Position numbers and translations under genes: made by a program
In this document: one piece after another, positions 1 through 7,941 of the stretch
How positions within the stretch are numbered: the first letter of the stretch is position 1
Layout of the letters: each line of letters opens with the position of its first letter
Assembly: GCF_000426605.1 (NCBI RefSeq)
Contig: NZ_AUFR01000014.1
Location: 1-64,000 of the forward strand
Direction of reading: 5' to 3'
Source of the DNA: Propionibacterium acidifaciens DSM 21887
GTDB lineage: Bacteria; Actinomycetota; Actinomycetes; Propionibacteriales; Propionibacteriaceae
DNA: 64,000 nucleotides
Notes under the pieces: model-generated
Told to the model about the DNA's origin: nothing
The model's database searches: none
The model's input: the letters and a program-made list of their open reading frames with translations, nothing else

Positions 1-154
1 CACGCCATGGCCGGCCACATGCGCACCGGGCTGACCGGCGAGGCCCCCACCCGTGGTCACCAGGGTCCGCCCACCGGTCCGGGGCGCCACGGTGTCCCCG
101 TTCCGACCACCCGACCCGCCGGACGGGCAGCGATTGCGGGCTCCTCCTGGGCGG

Positions 155-802
155 TCACCCCCGCAGCCCCTCGATGCCGAGCCCGGTCAGCCGGTGGCGG
201 ATCAACCGGGCCAGGTGCTCGCGGCCGGTGCGGGCCGGCAGCACCAGGTAGCGCTCGGGCGCCCGGGCGGCGAGGTCGAGGAAGCCCTGGCGCACCCGCG
301 CGTGGAAGCCATCGCCCGCCTGCTCGAGGCGGTCCCTGCCGCGCTTGACGCCGACGGCCCGCGCCGGGTCCATGTCGAGCAGCACCGTGAGATCGGGGAC
401 GAGCCCGCCCGTGGCCCACGCGCCGATGGCGGCGACGTCCTCGACGTCGAGCACCCGCCCGGCGCCCTGGTAGGCGAGCATCGAGTCAAGGTAGCGGTCG
501 CAGATGACCACCGCCCCGCGGTCGAGGGCCGGACGCACCACCTGGTGCAGGTGCTGGGCCTTGTCGGCGGCGTACAGGAGGACCTCGGCGCGCGGTGCCA
601 CATCGCCCGTGGCGGGGTCGAGCAGCAGCCCGCGCAGCGCCTCGCCGAGTCGTGTGCCGCCGGGCTCGTGGGTCACGACGTGCTCGACGCCGGCCTCGGC
701 CAGGGCGCGGGCGGCGAGGCGCACCTGGGTGGACTTGCCGACCCCGTCGCCGCCCTCGAAGACGACGAGCCTGCCCGCACGGGAGCGCCCGGATGCCGCC
801 AC
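155..802 (-). CDS. tmk: dTMP kinase (thymidylate kinase)
   Basis: Phosphorylates dTMP to dTDP with ATP in the cytosolic dTTP pathway. The 215-residue product has the usual family length. Near the N-terminus it shows the P-loop FEGGDGVGKST, followed by the DRYLDSMLAYQG segment that corresponds to the family DRY motif. I place the start at a GTG two bases after the TGA of the upstream CYTH-like gene, with an AGGG about 7 nt upstream; the open frame itself runs further upstream. It is the last gene of a minus-strand run with topA. In relatives holB often follows, but positions 1-154 show no convincing gene, so any holB lies outside the window. Confidence 0.95.
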   Translation of the reverse strand: MAASGRSRAGRLVVFEGGDGVGKSTQVRLAARALAEAGVEHVVTHEPGGTRLGEALRGLLLDPATGDVAPRAEVLLYAADKAQHLHQVVRPALDRGAVVICDRYLDSMLAYQGAGRVLDVEDVAAIGAWATGGLVPDLTVLLDMDPARAVGVKRGRDRLEQAGDGFHARVRQGFLDLAARAPERYLVLPARTGREHLARLIRHRLTGLGIEGLRG

Positions 803-804
803 GG

Positions 805-2226
805 TCAGCCCTGCCGTCCGAGCTCGGTGAGGGCCTCCACGACGCGCGCCGGGCCGGGCCGGGGCCGGGAGCCCCCGGAGGCCCTCGGCAGGTCGTCGCG
901 CAGGCCCGGCCAGTCCCCGACGAAGGCGGCGCGGGCGGCCGAGGCCCGGGCGCAGGCGCGCTCGGCGGCGCGTCCGGCGCGGTAGGCCTGCTCCGGCGTC
1001 ATCGCGGCGAGCCCCTCCGGCTCGGGCTCGGGCCCCTGGGCCGCCGCGAGGCCCCGCACGATTCGCTCGAGCAGCCTGGCGGTGCGCTTGGCCTTGCGGA
1101 TGGCTGGTCGGCCGGCGCGGACGAGGGCGAGCGCCCGCTCGGCGCTGGCCAGCGCCTGGGCCCACGTCGCGTCGTCGTCGGGATGACCGACCGCGAAGTC
1201 GGCACCGGCGCGCAGACCGGCGAGCTCGGTGCCCAGCCTGGCCCCGAGGGCCTCATCGGCCCGCTCGGCGGCGGCATCGTCGACGCGCGGGATGCGCACC
1301 GCCAGCTCGAGTGCGTCGAGCAGCTCGTCGTACTCGTCCATCCTCCGGACGGCCCCGGGCGCAGCGGCCTCGAGAACGTCCAGCCGGCCGAGCTGGTCGG
1401 CGCGCCAGGCCGGGTCGGCGACGCCGCGCAGGACGTCGAGCTCGCCGCGGAAGCCGCGCAGGGCCCCGGCCAGGGCGTCCGGGTCGTCGGTCCCGCCGCT
1501 GCGCAGTTCGAGATCGGCGCCGACGATCGCGTGGAAGCGCCGGGCCAGCAGCCAGGACAGGAAACCGGCCGTCGTCGGGTCCGCCGGCCGCCCGCCGATG
1601 GGAGCGGGGGCCGGGGCGAGCTCGCCGACGCGGGCGAAGAGGCCCTTGAACCCGTCGACCCGCACCGCACCGATCTGGGCCATCTGCTCGGCGACGAAGG
1701 CCCGCTGCTGGGCGCTGAGACGGGCCACGTCGACGGTGGACTCGCGGAAACGGCCCGTGGCGATGCCGCCGCGGCGCACGGTGACGCGGTCGTCGGTGAG
1801 CACGGCGAGGATCCCGCCGGACTCGTCGAGGATCCCGTAGCGGGCGCGCGCCCGGGTGCAGCCGATGACCGGGCCCAGGCGCGCCCGGCGGCGGAAGGGC
1901 GCGACGAGATCGGCGACCTCGTCGGGCAGCTCCGAGTCGCCGTCGGAGGCGATCGGCCCCGACCGTCCGTCGGGCAGCCAGGGCCCCCACGCGGGCGCCC
2001 GGACGAACCACTCCCCCGATCCCCCGACGACGCGTTGGGCGACCATGACGCCGGCGTGGAGCAGGCGCTCGGTCGGCGTGTCGAGGACGGTCAGCCGCAC
2101 CTGCCCGGCATCGGGGTCGTCGAGGAGGACGACCCGGTCGAGGTCGAGCGCGGTGCTCGTGAGCTCGGGCGCCTGCACGTGCCAGGGCGTCTCGAAGAAC
2201 CAGTTCCTGCTCTCATGTGCGCTCAT
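805..2226 (-). CDS. CYTH/CHAD-like domain protein
   Basis: This 473-residue protein appears to have two parts. Residues about 15-165 follow the CYTH (triphosphate tunnel) pattern: a DTPTERLLHAG strand pair, an EWFVRAP strand, a TRARARYGILD strand and an LTDDRVTVRR strand. The classic N-terminal ExExK signature is not visible, so the fold may be catalytically degenerate. The C-terminal two thirds is helical and rich in Ala, Arg, Asp and Glu, as in CHAD (histidine-rich, polyphosphate-linked) domains, although few histidines remain. It ends 2 nt before tmk, so the two are probably co-transcribed. The assignment rests on pattern only; polyphosphate or triphosphate binding is an inference. Confidence 0.6.
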   Translation of the reverse strand: MSAHESRNWFFETPWHVQAPELTSTALDLDRVVLLDDPDAGQVRLTVLDTPTERLLHAGVMVAQRVVGGSGEWFVRAPAWGPWLPDGRSGPIASDGDSELPDEVADLVAPFRRRARLGPVIGCTRARARYGILDESGGILAVLTDDRVTVRRGGIATGRFRESTVDVARLSAQQRAFVAEQMAQIGAVRVDGFKGLFARVGELAPAPAPIGGRPADPTTAGFLSWLLARRFHAIVGADLELRSGGTDDPDALAGALRGFRGELDVLRGVADPAWRADQLGRLDVLEAAAPGAVRRMDEYDELLDALELAVRIPRVDDAAAERADEALGARLGTELAGLRAGADFAVGHPDDDATWAQALASAERALALVRAGRPAIRKAKRTARLLERIVRGLAAAQGPEPEPEGLAAMTPEQAYRAGRAAERACARASAARAAFVGDWPGLRDDLPRASGGSRPRPGPARVVEALTELGRQG

Positions 2227-2351
2227 GCCCGCTCCTCGGATCGGTGTTCGGGTCCTGCCCGCCGGCCCCTGCCGCGGTCAGGAGGAGAGTCTCGACTGCC
2301 AGTCCTACCACGAAGGCCGTCCCCGCCCCGCCCCGCAGGCGGGAGGAGGGC

Positions 2352-5174
2352 CTACTCGGTCGCCCTCGCCGTGCTCCCGGCGGCCGTTCCGGGCCTCTCC
2401 CCGGCCCGGGCGTCCGACGCACTCCCGGCTGCGGAACCGGCCGCCCCCTTCGGGCCGGCGGCCCCGGAGGCCTTGGCTGTCCTCTTCGTCGTGGCCTTCT
2501 TCGTCTTCGCAGTGGCCCTCTTCGCCGTCCCGCGCGAGCCGCGCCGCTTCGGGGCGGGCCCCTTGGCGCGCTTGGCGGCGAGCAGCTCGGCCGCGCGCTC
2601 CAGCGTCACGGCCTCGACGGAGTCGGTCCTGGGCAGCGTGGCGTTCGTCTCGCCGTCGGTGACGTACGGGCCGAAGCGGCCGTCCTTGACGACGACCGGC
2701 CTGCCGTTGGCCGGGTCGGCGCCGAGCTCCCTGAGCGGGGCCGCCGCGGCGCGGCCGCGGCGCTTCGGCTGGGAGAAGAGCTCCTCGGCCTGTTCGAACG
2801 TCGTGGTGAAGATGGCCTCCTCGCTGGGCAGCGAGCGGGTGTCGGTGCCGCGCTTGAGGTACGGGCCGTAGCGGCCGTTCTGCGCGGTGATGACGTCCTC
2901 GCCCTCGCCGCCGACGACGCGCGGCAGGGACAGCAGCCGCAGGGCGTCGTCGAGGGTGACCGAGGCCGGGTCCATCGAGCGGAAGAGGCTCGCCGTGCGC
3001 GGCTTCGCCCTCTTCGAGCCCTTGGCCGGCGCCTCGTCCTCGGGCAGGACCTCCGTGACGTAGGGGCCGAAGCGGCCGTTCCTCACGACGATGGCCACGT
3101 GGGTCTGCGGATCGAGGCCCAGCTCGCGGTCGCCGCCGCCGGCCCTGGCCAGCAGCTCACGGGCCGCCTCGACGGTCAGCTCGTCGGGGGGCATGTCCTC
3201 CGGCACGTTGGCGCGGTGCGCATCCTCGTCCTCGACGTAGGTGCCGTAGCGGCCGACCCGCACGTCGACGCCCGAGTCGAGGTCGCCGAGGTGGAAGGTG
3301 GACAGGGCCCTCGCGTCGATGTCGCCGAGGGCCCTGGTCAGCTCGTGCAGGCCCTCGCGCGCGGACCGGCCGGACGCCTGCCCGTCCTGCGGACCGAAGT
3401 AGAAGTCGCGCAGCACCTCGAGCCGGTCGACCTGGCCCTTGGCGATCGAGTCGAGCTGCTCCTCGAGGTCGGCCGTGAAGTCGTAGTCGACGAGCGCGGT
3501 GAAGTGCTCCTCGAGCAGGCGGGTCACGGCGAACGCCAGCCAGGTCGGCACGAGCGCGGCGCCCCTCTTGAAGACGTAGTCGCGACTCGTGATCGTGCGG
3601 ATGATCGACGCATAGGTCGACGGGCGGCCGATGTCGAGCTCCTCGAGCTTGGCGACGAGGCTCGGCTCGGTGAAGCGCGCCGGGGGCTTCGTCGCGTGCC
3701 CCTCGGCGGCGACCCGGACCGGGTCGAGCGGCTGGTCGGGGGACAGCCGCGGCAGCCTGGTCGTCCGCTCGGCCGGGTCGTCGGTGGACTCGACGTAGGC
3801 CTTGAGGAAGCCGGGGAAGGTGATGGTGCGGCCGGAGGCGGCGAACCGTGCGGTGCGCACGGCGCCGGCCCGCTCGCCGAGGTCGACGCGCTGGGGGCAG
3901 GAGGCCTCGATGCGCACGATCATCTGCTGGCCGGTGGCGTCGGCCATCTGGGAGGCGACGGTGCGCTGCCAGACGAGCTCGTAGAGGCGGAACTGGTCGC
4001 CGCTCAGCCCGGACTGGGCCGGGGTGCGGAAGCTCGCGCCGGCCGGACGGATGGCCTCGTGGGCCTCCTGGGCGTTCTTGACCTTGCTGGCGTAGATGCG
4101 CGGCCGGTCGGGCAGGTAGTCGGCACCGTAGAGCGAGCGCACGGCGTCGCGCGCGGCGTCGACGGCCTGGTCAGACAGCGTGACCGAGTCGGTGCGCATG
4201 TAGGTGATCCAGCCGCCCTCGTAGAGCTCCTGGGCGATGCGCATCGTGCGGTCGGTGGTGAAACCGAGTTTGCGGCCCGCCTCCTGCTGCAGGGTCGTGG
4301 TGCGGAAGGGCGCCGCCGGACGGCGGGTGTAGGGCTTGGCCTCGACGCCGGCGACGGAGAACGGGGCCTTCTCCAGGGCCGCGGCGAGCACGGCCGCCGC
4401 GGCCTCGTCGAGGACGACGACGTCGCCCTTGACCCTGCCGAGGGAGTCGAAGCTCGCGCCCTGGGCGATGCGGCGGTCGTCCAGACCGACCAGTCGGGCG
4501 GTGAACTCGCGCGGGGAGGCCTCGGCCCCGGCGTCGAGGGTCGCCTCGAGGTCCCAGTAGGAGGCGGCACGGAAGGCCATGCGCTCGCGCTCCCGGTCGA
4601 CGATGAGACGGGTGGCGACGGACTGCACGCGGCCGGCGGACAGGCGCGGCATGACCTTCTTCCACAGCACGGGGCTGACCTCGTAGCCGTAGAGACGGTC
4701 GAGGATCCGGCGGGTCTCCTGGGCCTGGACGAGGTCCTCGTCCAGCTCGCGGGGGTGGGCCACGGCCTCCTGGATGGCGTCCCGGGTGATCTCGTGGAAG
4801 ACCATGCGCCTGACCGGCACCGTGGGCTTCAGCTCCTGGAGCAGGTGCCATGCGATGGCCTCGCCCTCGCGGTCACCATCGGTGGCCAGGTAGAGCTCGT
4901 CGGAGTCCTTGAGATCGGTCTTGAGCTTGCGGATCGTGGCCTTCTTGTCGGCGCTGACCACGTAGATCGGGGTGAAGTCGGCGTCGACGTTGACCCCGGT
5001 GCGCGCCCACGGCTGGCCCTTGTACCTGGCCGGCACCTCGGCGGCGCTGGTGGGGAGGTCGCGCACGTGCCCGCGGCTCGACTCGACGACGTAGCCGGGG
5101 CCGAGGTAACCGGCGATCTTCGTCGCCTTCGTGGGGGACTCGACGATGACGAGCCGGCGCGGTGTGTCTGCCAC
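2352..5174 (-). CDS. topA: DNA topoisomerase I (type IA)
   Basis: Relaxes negatively supercoiled DNA through a transient 5'-phosphotyrosine link. The product has 940 residues. The N-terminal Toprim domain begins RLVIVESPTKA (catalytic Glu12) and carries the metal-binding DGDREGE at about 99-105. The catalytic tyrosine is in GGWITYMRTDS at about residue 325. Several repeated C-terminal modules containing NGRFGPYV, NGRYGPYL or DGRFGPYV follow. The last 60 or so residues are a Lys/Arg/Ala/Thr tail, typical of actinobacterial TopA and lacking zinc-finger cysteines. The start is GTG (GTG GCA GAC) preceded by AAGGAT. It lies upstream of the CYTH-like gene and tmk, as is common in Actinobacteria. 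Confidence 0.97.
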   Translation of the reverse strand: MADTPRRLVIVESPTKATKIAGYLGPGYVVESSRGHVRDLPTSAAEVPARYKGQPWARTGVNVDADFTPIYVVSADKKATIRKLKTDLKDSDELYLATDGDREGEAIAWHLLQELKPTVPVRRMVFHEITRDAIQEAVAHPRELDEDLVQAQETRRILDRLYGYEVSPVLWKKVMPRLSAGRVQSVATRLIVDRERERMAFRAASYWDLEATLDAGAEASPREFTARLVGLDDRRIAQGASFDSLGRVKGDVVVLDEAAAAVLAAALEKAPFSVAGVEAKPYTRRPAAPFRTTTLQQEAGRKLGFTTDRTMRIAQELYEGGWITYMRTDSVTLSDQAVDAARDAVRSLYGADYLPDRPRIYASKVKNAQEAHEAIRPAGASFRTPAQSGLSGDQFRLYELVWQRTVASQMADATGQQMIVRIEASCPQRVDLGERAGAVRTARFAASGRTITFPGFLKAYVESTDDPAERTTRLPRLSPDQPLDPVRVAAEGHATKPPARFTEPSLVAKLEELDIGRPSTYASIIRTITSRDYVFKRGAALVPTWLAFAVTRLLEEHFTALVDYDFTADLEEQLDSIAKGQVDRLEVLRDFYFGPQDGQASGRSAREGLHELTRALGDIDARALSTFHLGDLDSGVDVRVGRYGTYVEDEDAHRANVPEDMPPDELTVEAARELLARAGGGDRELGLDPQTHVAIVVRNGRFGPYVTEVLPEDEAPAKGSKRAKPRTASLFRSMDPASVTLDDALRLLSLPRVVGGEGEDVITAQNGRYGPYLKRGTDTRSLPSEEAIFTTTFEQAEELFSQPKRRGRAAAAPLRELGADPANGRPVVVKDGRFGPYVTDGETNATLPRTDSVEAVTLERAAELLAAKRAKGPAPKRRGSRGTAKRATAKTKKATTKRTAKASGAAGPKGAAGSAAGSASDARAGERPGTAAGSTARATE

Positions 5175-5583
5175 AGTGATCCTTCGTGTGCCTTCGTCCT
5201 TGGACGGCCCCGGGACGGGCCGATGACCGTTCGCCCGGGTGGACGGACGCCAAGATCGTAGCGCTCACCGGACCGGCGCCCGTCGTACCGAACGGGCACG
5301 GGGTCGATCCTCACCGGCCCCGTGTGGGGCTCACCATAGCCTCGCCGGACGCCGACGGCGAACCGCGCGCCGGGAGAATGTGGGTGCGTCGGCCGTGTCG
5401 GCCCACGCGTCGTGAGGCTCGGGGAACCGCACGCCCGGGAGCGGGCGCCGAGGGGCCGTCTGGCAGCCAGAGCCCTGGGGCGTCGAACCGCGTGCCCGAG
5501 GACGGATGATGCGGAGGCGCCTCCGCTCGCGGGACCGGGCGCGGATCGCGCCCGGGAGCGGGCCGTGGCGGCGGGACCGATCA
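5175..5583. other. Intergenic stretch, no gene seen
   Basis: These 409 bases separate the topA start from the end of the methyltransferase gene. I see no ORF with plausible codon use or a recognisable product on either strand, and no tRNA-like fold. The topA promoter should lie here, but I could not pick a -10/-35 pair with confidence. The stretch is uniformly very GC-rich. Confidence 0.5.
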
Positions 5584-7179
5584 TCAGGCGGGCGGGGCAT
5601 CGGACGGGCGGACGGTGATGAAGCCGTCGACGAGGGCGTCGCGCAGTCTCGGGGCGAGTCGGGCGCGCAGCGCGGCGGGGTCGTCGCCGAGCAGTTCGGC
5701 GACCGCGTCGACGATCCGGCCCAGCGGGAGCTCGCCGTCGCAGGCGCCGAGCACGCCGCCCAGCGCCGTGTCCACCTCGATCGCCCTTCGCAGCCCGGTG
5801 GTCCGGCGCAGGACGACATGGCTCGGGTCGGCGGCTCCGGGCGCGCCCGTGGTCTCCTGGACGACGTCGGGGTCGAGCGTGCAGCGGGTGGCGAGGAGCG
5901 CGTCGTCGTCCAGGGAGCGGGCGTCGAGGGTCCGCCACCCGGATGACAGGGCGGGCCCGACGGGTCGGCCGATGTCGTAGGGCCATTCCTCGATGCGGAT
6001 CCGGGGCCGGGCGGCCCCGGAGTTGCGCAGCATGATCCACCCCATGCCGACGCCGGTGATGCCCAGCCTCTCGAAGTAGTCGAGCCACCGGCGGTAGCGG
6101 GGGCCCCATTCGTCGCTGCCGGCCAGGCCGGCGTCGGTGAGCCACATCTCGATGTACTCGTAGACGTCGAGTCTCTCGCGCTGGATCACCCACAGATCGC
6201 AGCCGGTGCCGGCCGCCCATCCGGACAGGCGGTCCTGCCAGCGCGCGCCGCCTCCGTCGGCCCAGTTGGCGAGCACTTGGAGCAGGCCGCCGCCGGTCAG
6301 GTGCCGCGGCCCCCGCCGGACGACCCTCTCGACGAGGCCGTCGCCGGCGAAGGGCCCCTCGCGGTAGACGAGGCGCTCGGCGCCGTCGTCGGGCGGGCTC
6401 ATGACGTAGGGCGGGTTCGTGACGATGAGGTCGAAGCGTTCGCCGTCGACGGGCTCGTAGAGGCTGCCCTCGCGCAGCCCGACCCGGTCGATGCCGTTGA
6501 GAGCCATGGTGAGCCCGGCGAGCTCGCAGGCCCGCGGGTTGAGGTCGGTGGCGACGACACGGCCGGCGTGGCGGGCCAGGTGCAGGCTCTGCACGCCGCA
6601 TCCGGTTCCGAGGTCGAGGGCCGTGCCCACCCGGTCGGGGACGGTCAGCCGTGACAGCGAGGTGGACGCCGGGCTGACGCCGAGCACGTAGTCGGGACGG
6701 GTGGGCGTGACGATCCCGTCCAGCCCCGGGACGGGATCGGCGGCGACCCAGCCCGACCAGGAGCCGTCGGCGTCCTCGAAGCCGTAGGGGCGGATGTCGA
6801 CGGCCGCCCTGACGCGGGGGCCGCCCGGGGCGGGCCCCGTCGGAAGGGGGTCGCCGGCCGGCGGCGCCGCCCCCGGCACGGGGAACGCCGCGGGCCCCGA
6901 CTCCCGAAGAACGCCCTCGTCGATCAGGGACCGGAGCAGTCGGGCGCCGAGCACCCGCTCGACCGGTCCGCGCAGCAGGGTCTGCTGCAGGGGGAAGAGG
7001 CGGATGAGGATGGCCTGAGCGTCGTCGGCGGCGCCGAGGACGTGCAGCGCGGGGATCGTCGCATTGCGCGCGAGCCCCTCGCTGCCGGAGGGGCCGAGCC
7101 GCTCGAGCACGGCGTCGACGGTATACCCGGCGTCGACGAGGACGGCGCGGAGCGCGCCGACGGCCTGACTGCTGAGCAT
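5584..7179 (-). CDS. Class I SAM-dependent methyltransferase, HemK/small-methyltransferase type
   Basis: This 531-residue protein has an N-terminal helical domain (about residues 1-130, the DUF7059-type module found with such enzymes in Actinobacteria). A Rossmann methyltransferase domain follows, with motif I LDLGTGCGVQSLHLA, an acidic VVATDLNPRA strand and the post-I/IV motif VTNPPYVMSP. The NPPY motif is typical of enzymes that methylate amide or exocyclic nitrogens (PrmC, RsmC/D, N6-adenine). A C-terminal region of about 170 residues has winged-helix-like content. The start ATG at 7179 (MLSS) fits the domain; the frame stays open far upstream but is low-complexity there. The substrate cannot be told from sequence. 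Confidence 0.85.
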   Translation of the reverse strand: MLSSQAVGALRAVLVDAGYTVDAVLERLGPSGSEGLARNATIPALHVLGAADDAQAILIRLFPLQQTLLRGPVERVLGARLLRSLIDEGVLRESGPAAFPVPGAAPPAGDPLPTGPAPGGPRVRAAVDIRPYGFEDADGSWSGWVAADPVPGLDGIVTPTRPDYVLGVSPASTSLSRLTVPDRVGTALDLGTGCGVQSLHLARHAGRVVATDLNPRACELAGLTMALNGIDRVGLREGSLYEPVDGERFDLIVTNPPYVMSPPDDGAERLVYREGPFAGDGLVERVVRRGPRHLTGGGLLQVLANWADGGGARWQDRLSGWAAGTGCDLWVIQRERLDVYEYIEMWLTDAGLAGSDEWGPRYRRWLDYFERLGITGVGMGWIMLRNSGAARPRIRIEEWPYDIGRPVGPALSSGWRTLDARSLDDDALLATRCTLDPDVVQETTGAPGAADPSHVVLRRTTGLRRAIEVDTALGGVLGACDGELPLGRIVDAVAELLGDDPAALRARLAPRLRDALVDGFITVRPSDAPPA

Positions 7180-7455
7180 GGCCCCACTGTGGCACACGGG
7201 GGCGGCAGGTGGGGCGCCGTCCGGCCGGGCCGCCGACGACGGGTCCGGCAGGGCGCCCGGAGTCCGGGCGAGGACGAAGGGCGCCCGCTCCGCAAGATGC
7301 GCGGACGACGAGGACGCCCGCGGCAGGGCGTCCGGGGCCCGATCCGATGCGGCGTCCGACCGGACGCGGCGGGCCCGCCGGCGGCACCACGAGGATGAGT
7401 CCCATAGCGTGGTGGCATTCCCGTGGCAATGTGCTCGGGCTGTTGAGGTCTTGGG

Positions 7456-7516
7456 TGGGTCATCGTGGGATCTGTCCGGATTCCGCCAGAAGCTCCAAGG
7501 ATCCCACGATGACCCA
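7456..7516. repeat. 17-bp perfect inverted repeat around a possible decayed IS end
   Basis: Arms 7456-7472 and 7500-7516 are exact reverse complements (TGGGTCATCGTGGGATC and its partner) separated by 27 nt. The right arm contains an ATG (7509) opening a frame that begins MTHNQSALSALVQEMVDA. This resembles the N-termini of some IS256-family transposases from memory, but it degenerates within about 30 codons. A strong hairpin in otherwise gene-free DNA suits an insertion-sequence remnant or a terminator-like structure. The IS assignment is tentative. Confidence 0.5.
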
Positions 7517-7620
7517 CAACCAGTCTGCCCTGTCCGCGCTCGTGCAGGAGATGGTGGACGCCACGAGGACCGGGCGACGAGCGGCCGATGCGCGGCGGGC
7601 ACTACGCGGACGTGCAGTGG

Positions 7621-7919
7621 GGCCCGCGCGCAGTGGACCTCCGTCCAGCAGCTCGACGACTCGGACGTCGAGCTCGTGGGGGCCGCGCGCAGTGGACCTC
7701 CCAGGCCGAGCTCCATGGCCCGCTGGGTTGGCATGCGGGCCCGCGCGCGCAGTAGACCTCCGCTCGGCCCGGTGTCGGCGGTGGCGGTCACGGCTGCAGG
7801 CCCGCGCGCAGTGGACCTCCAGTCGGCAGCCGGCGGCGGGCACGAGAGGCGCTGCCGGATCTTCTCACGGCCGGCGTGGAGATGTGGACCTCCAGTCGGC
7901 AGCCGGCGGCGGGCACGAG
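7621..7919. repeat. Array of four to five short direct repeats, about 60-bp period
   Basis: A 22-bp unit close to GGCCCGCGCGCAGTGGACCT(CC) starts at about 7621, 7680, 7738 and 7799, giving a spacing of 57-61 bp. A partial fifth copy (GTGGACCTCC) lies at 7884-7893. Copies four and five continue into an identical 26-bp extension (7821-7846 and 7894-7919), giving a 36-bp perfect duplication. Unit three has a CG insertion and an A-for-G change. The array ends 22 bp before the helicase start codon. The intervening segments are not alike and no cas genes are present. Confidence 0.8.
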
Positions 7920-7941
7920 GCCTGCGGGCACAATGGGCTTC

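Noticed and set aside
1-154. holB fragment after tmk
   Set aside because: No frame on the minus strand resembles a delta-prime subunit. The open frames there are GC artefacts.
2217-5261. 1014-codon plus-strand open frame
   Set aside because: It is antisense to topA. The translation is Gly/Val/Leu/Arg-rich without motifs, as expected from the complement of a GC-rich gene.
7621-7919. CRISPR array
   Set aside because: The repeats vary in length and sequence, the spacers are long and uneven, the last two share extended identity, and no cas genes are in the window.
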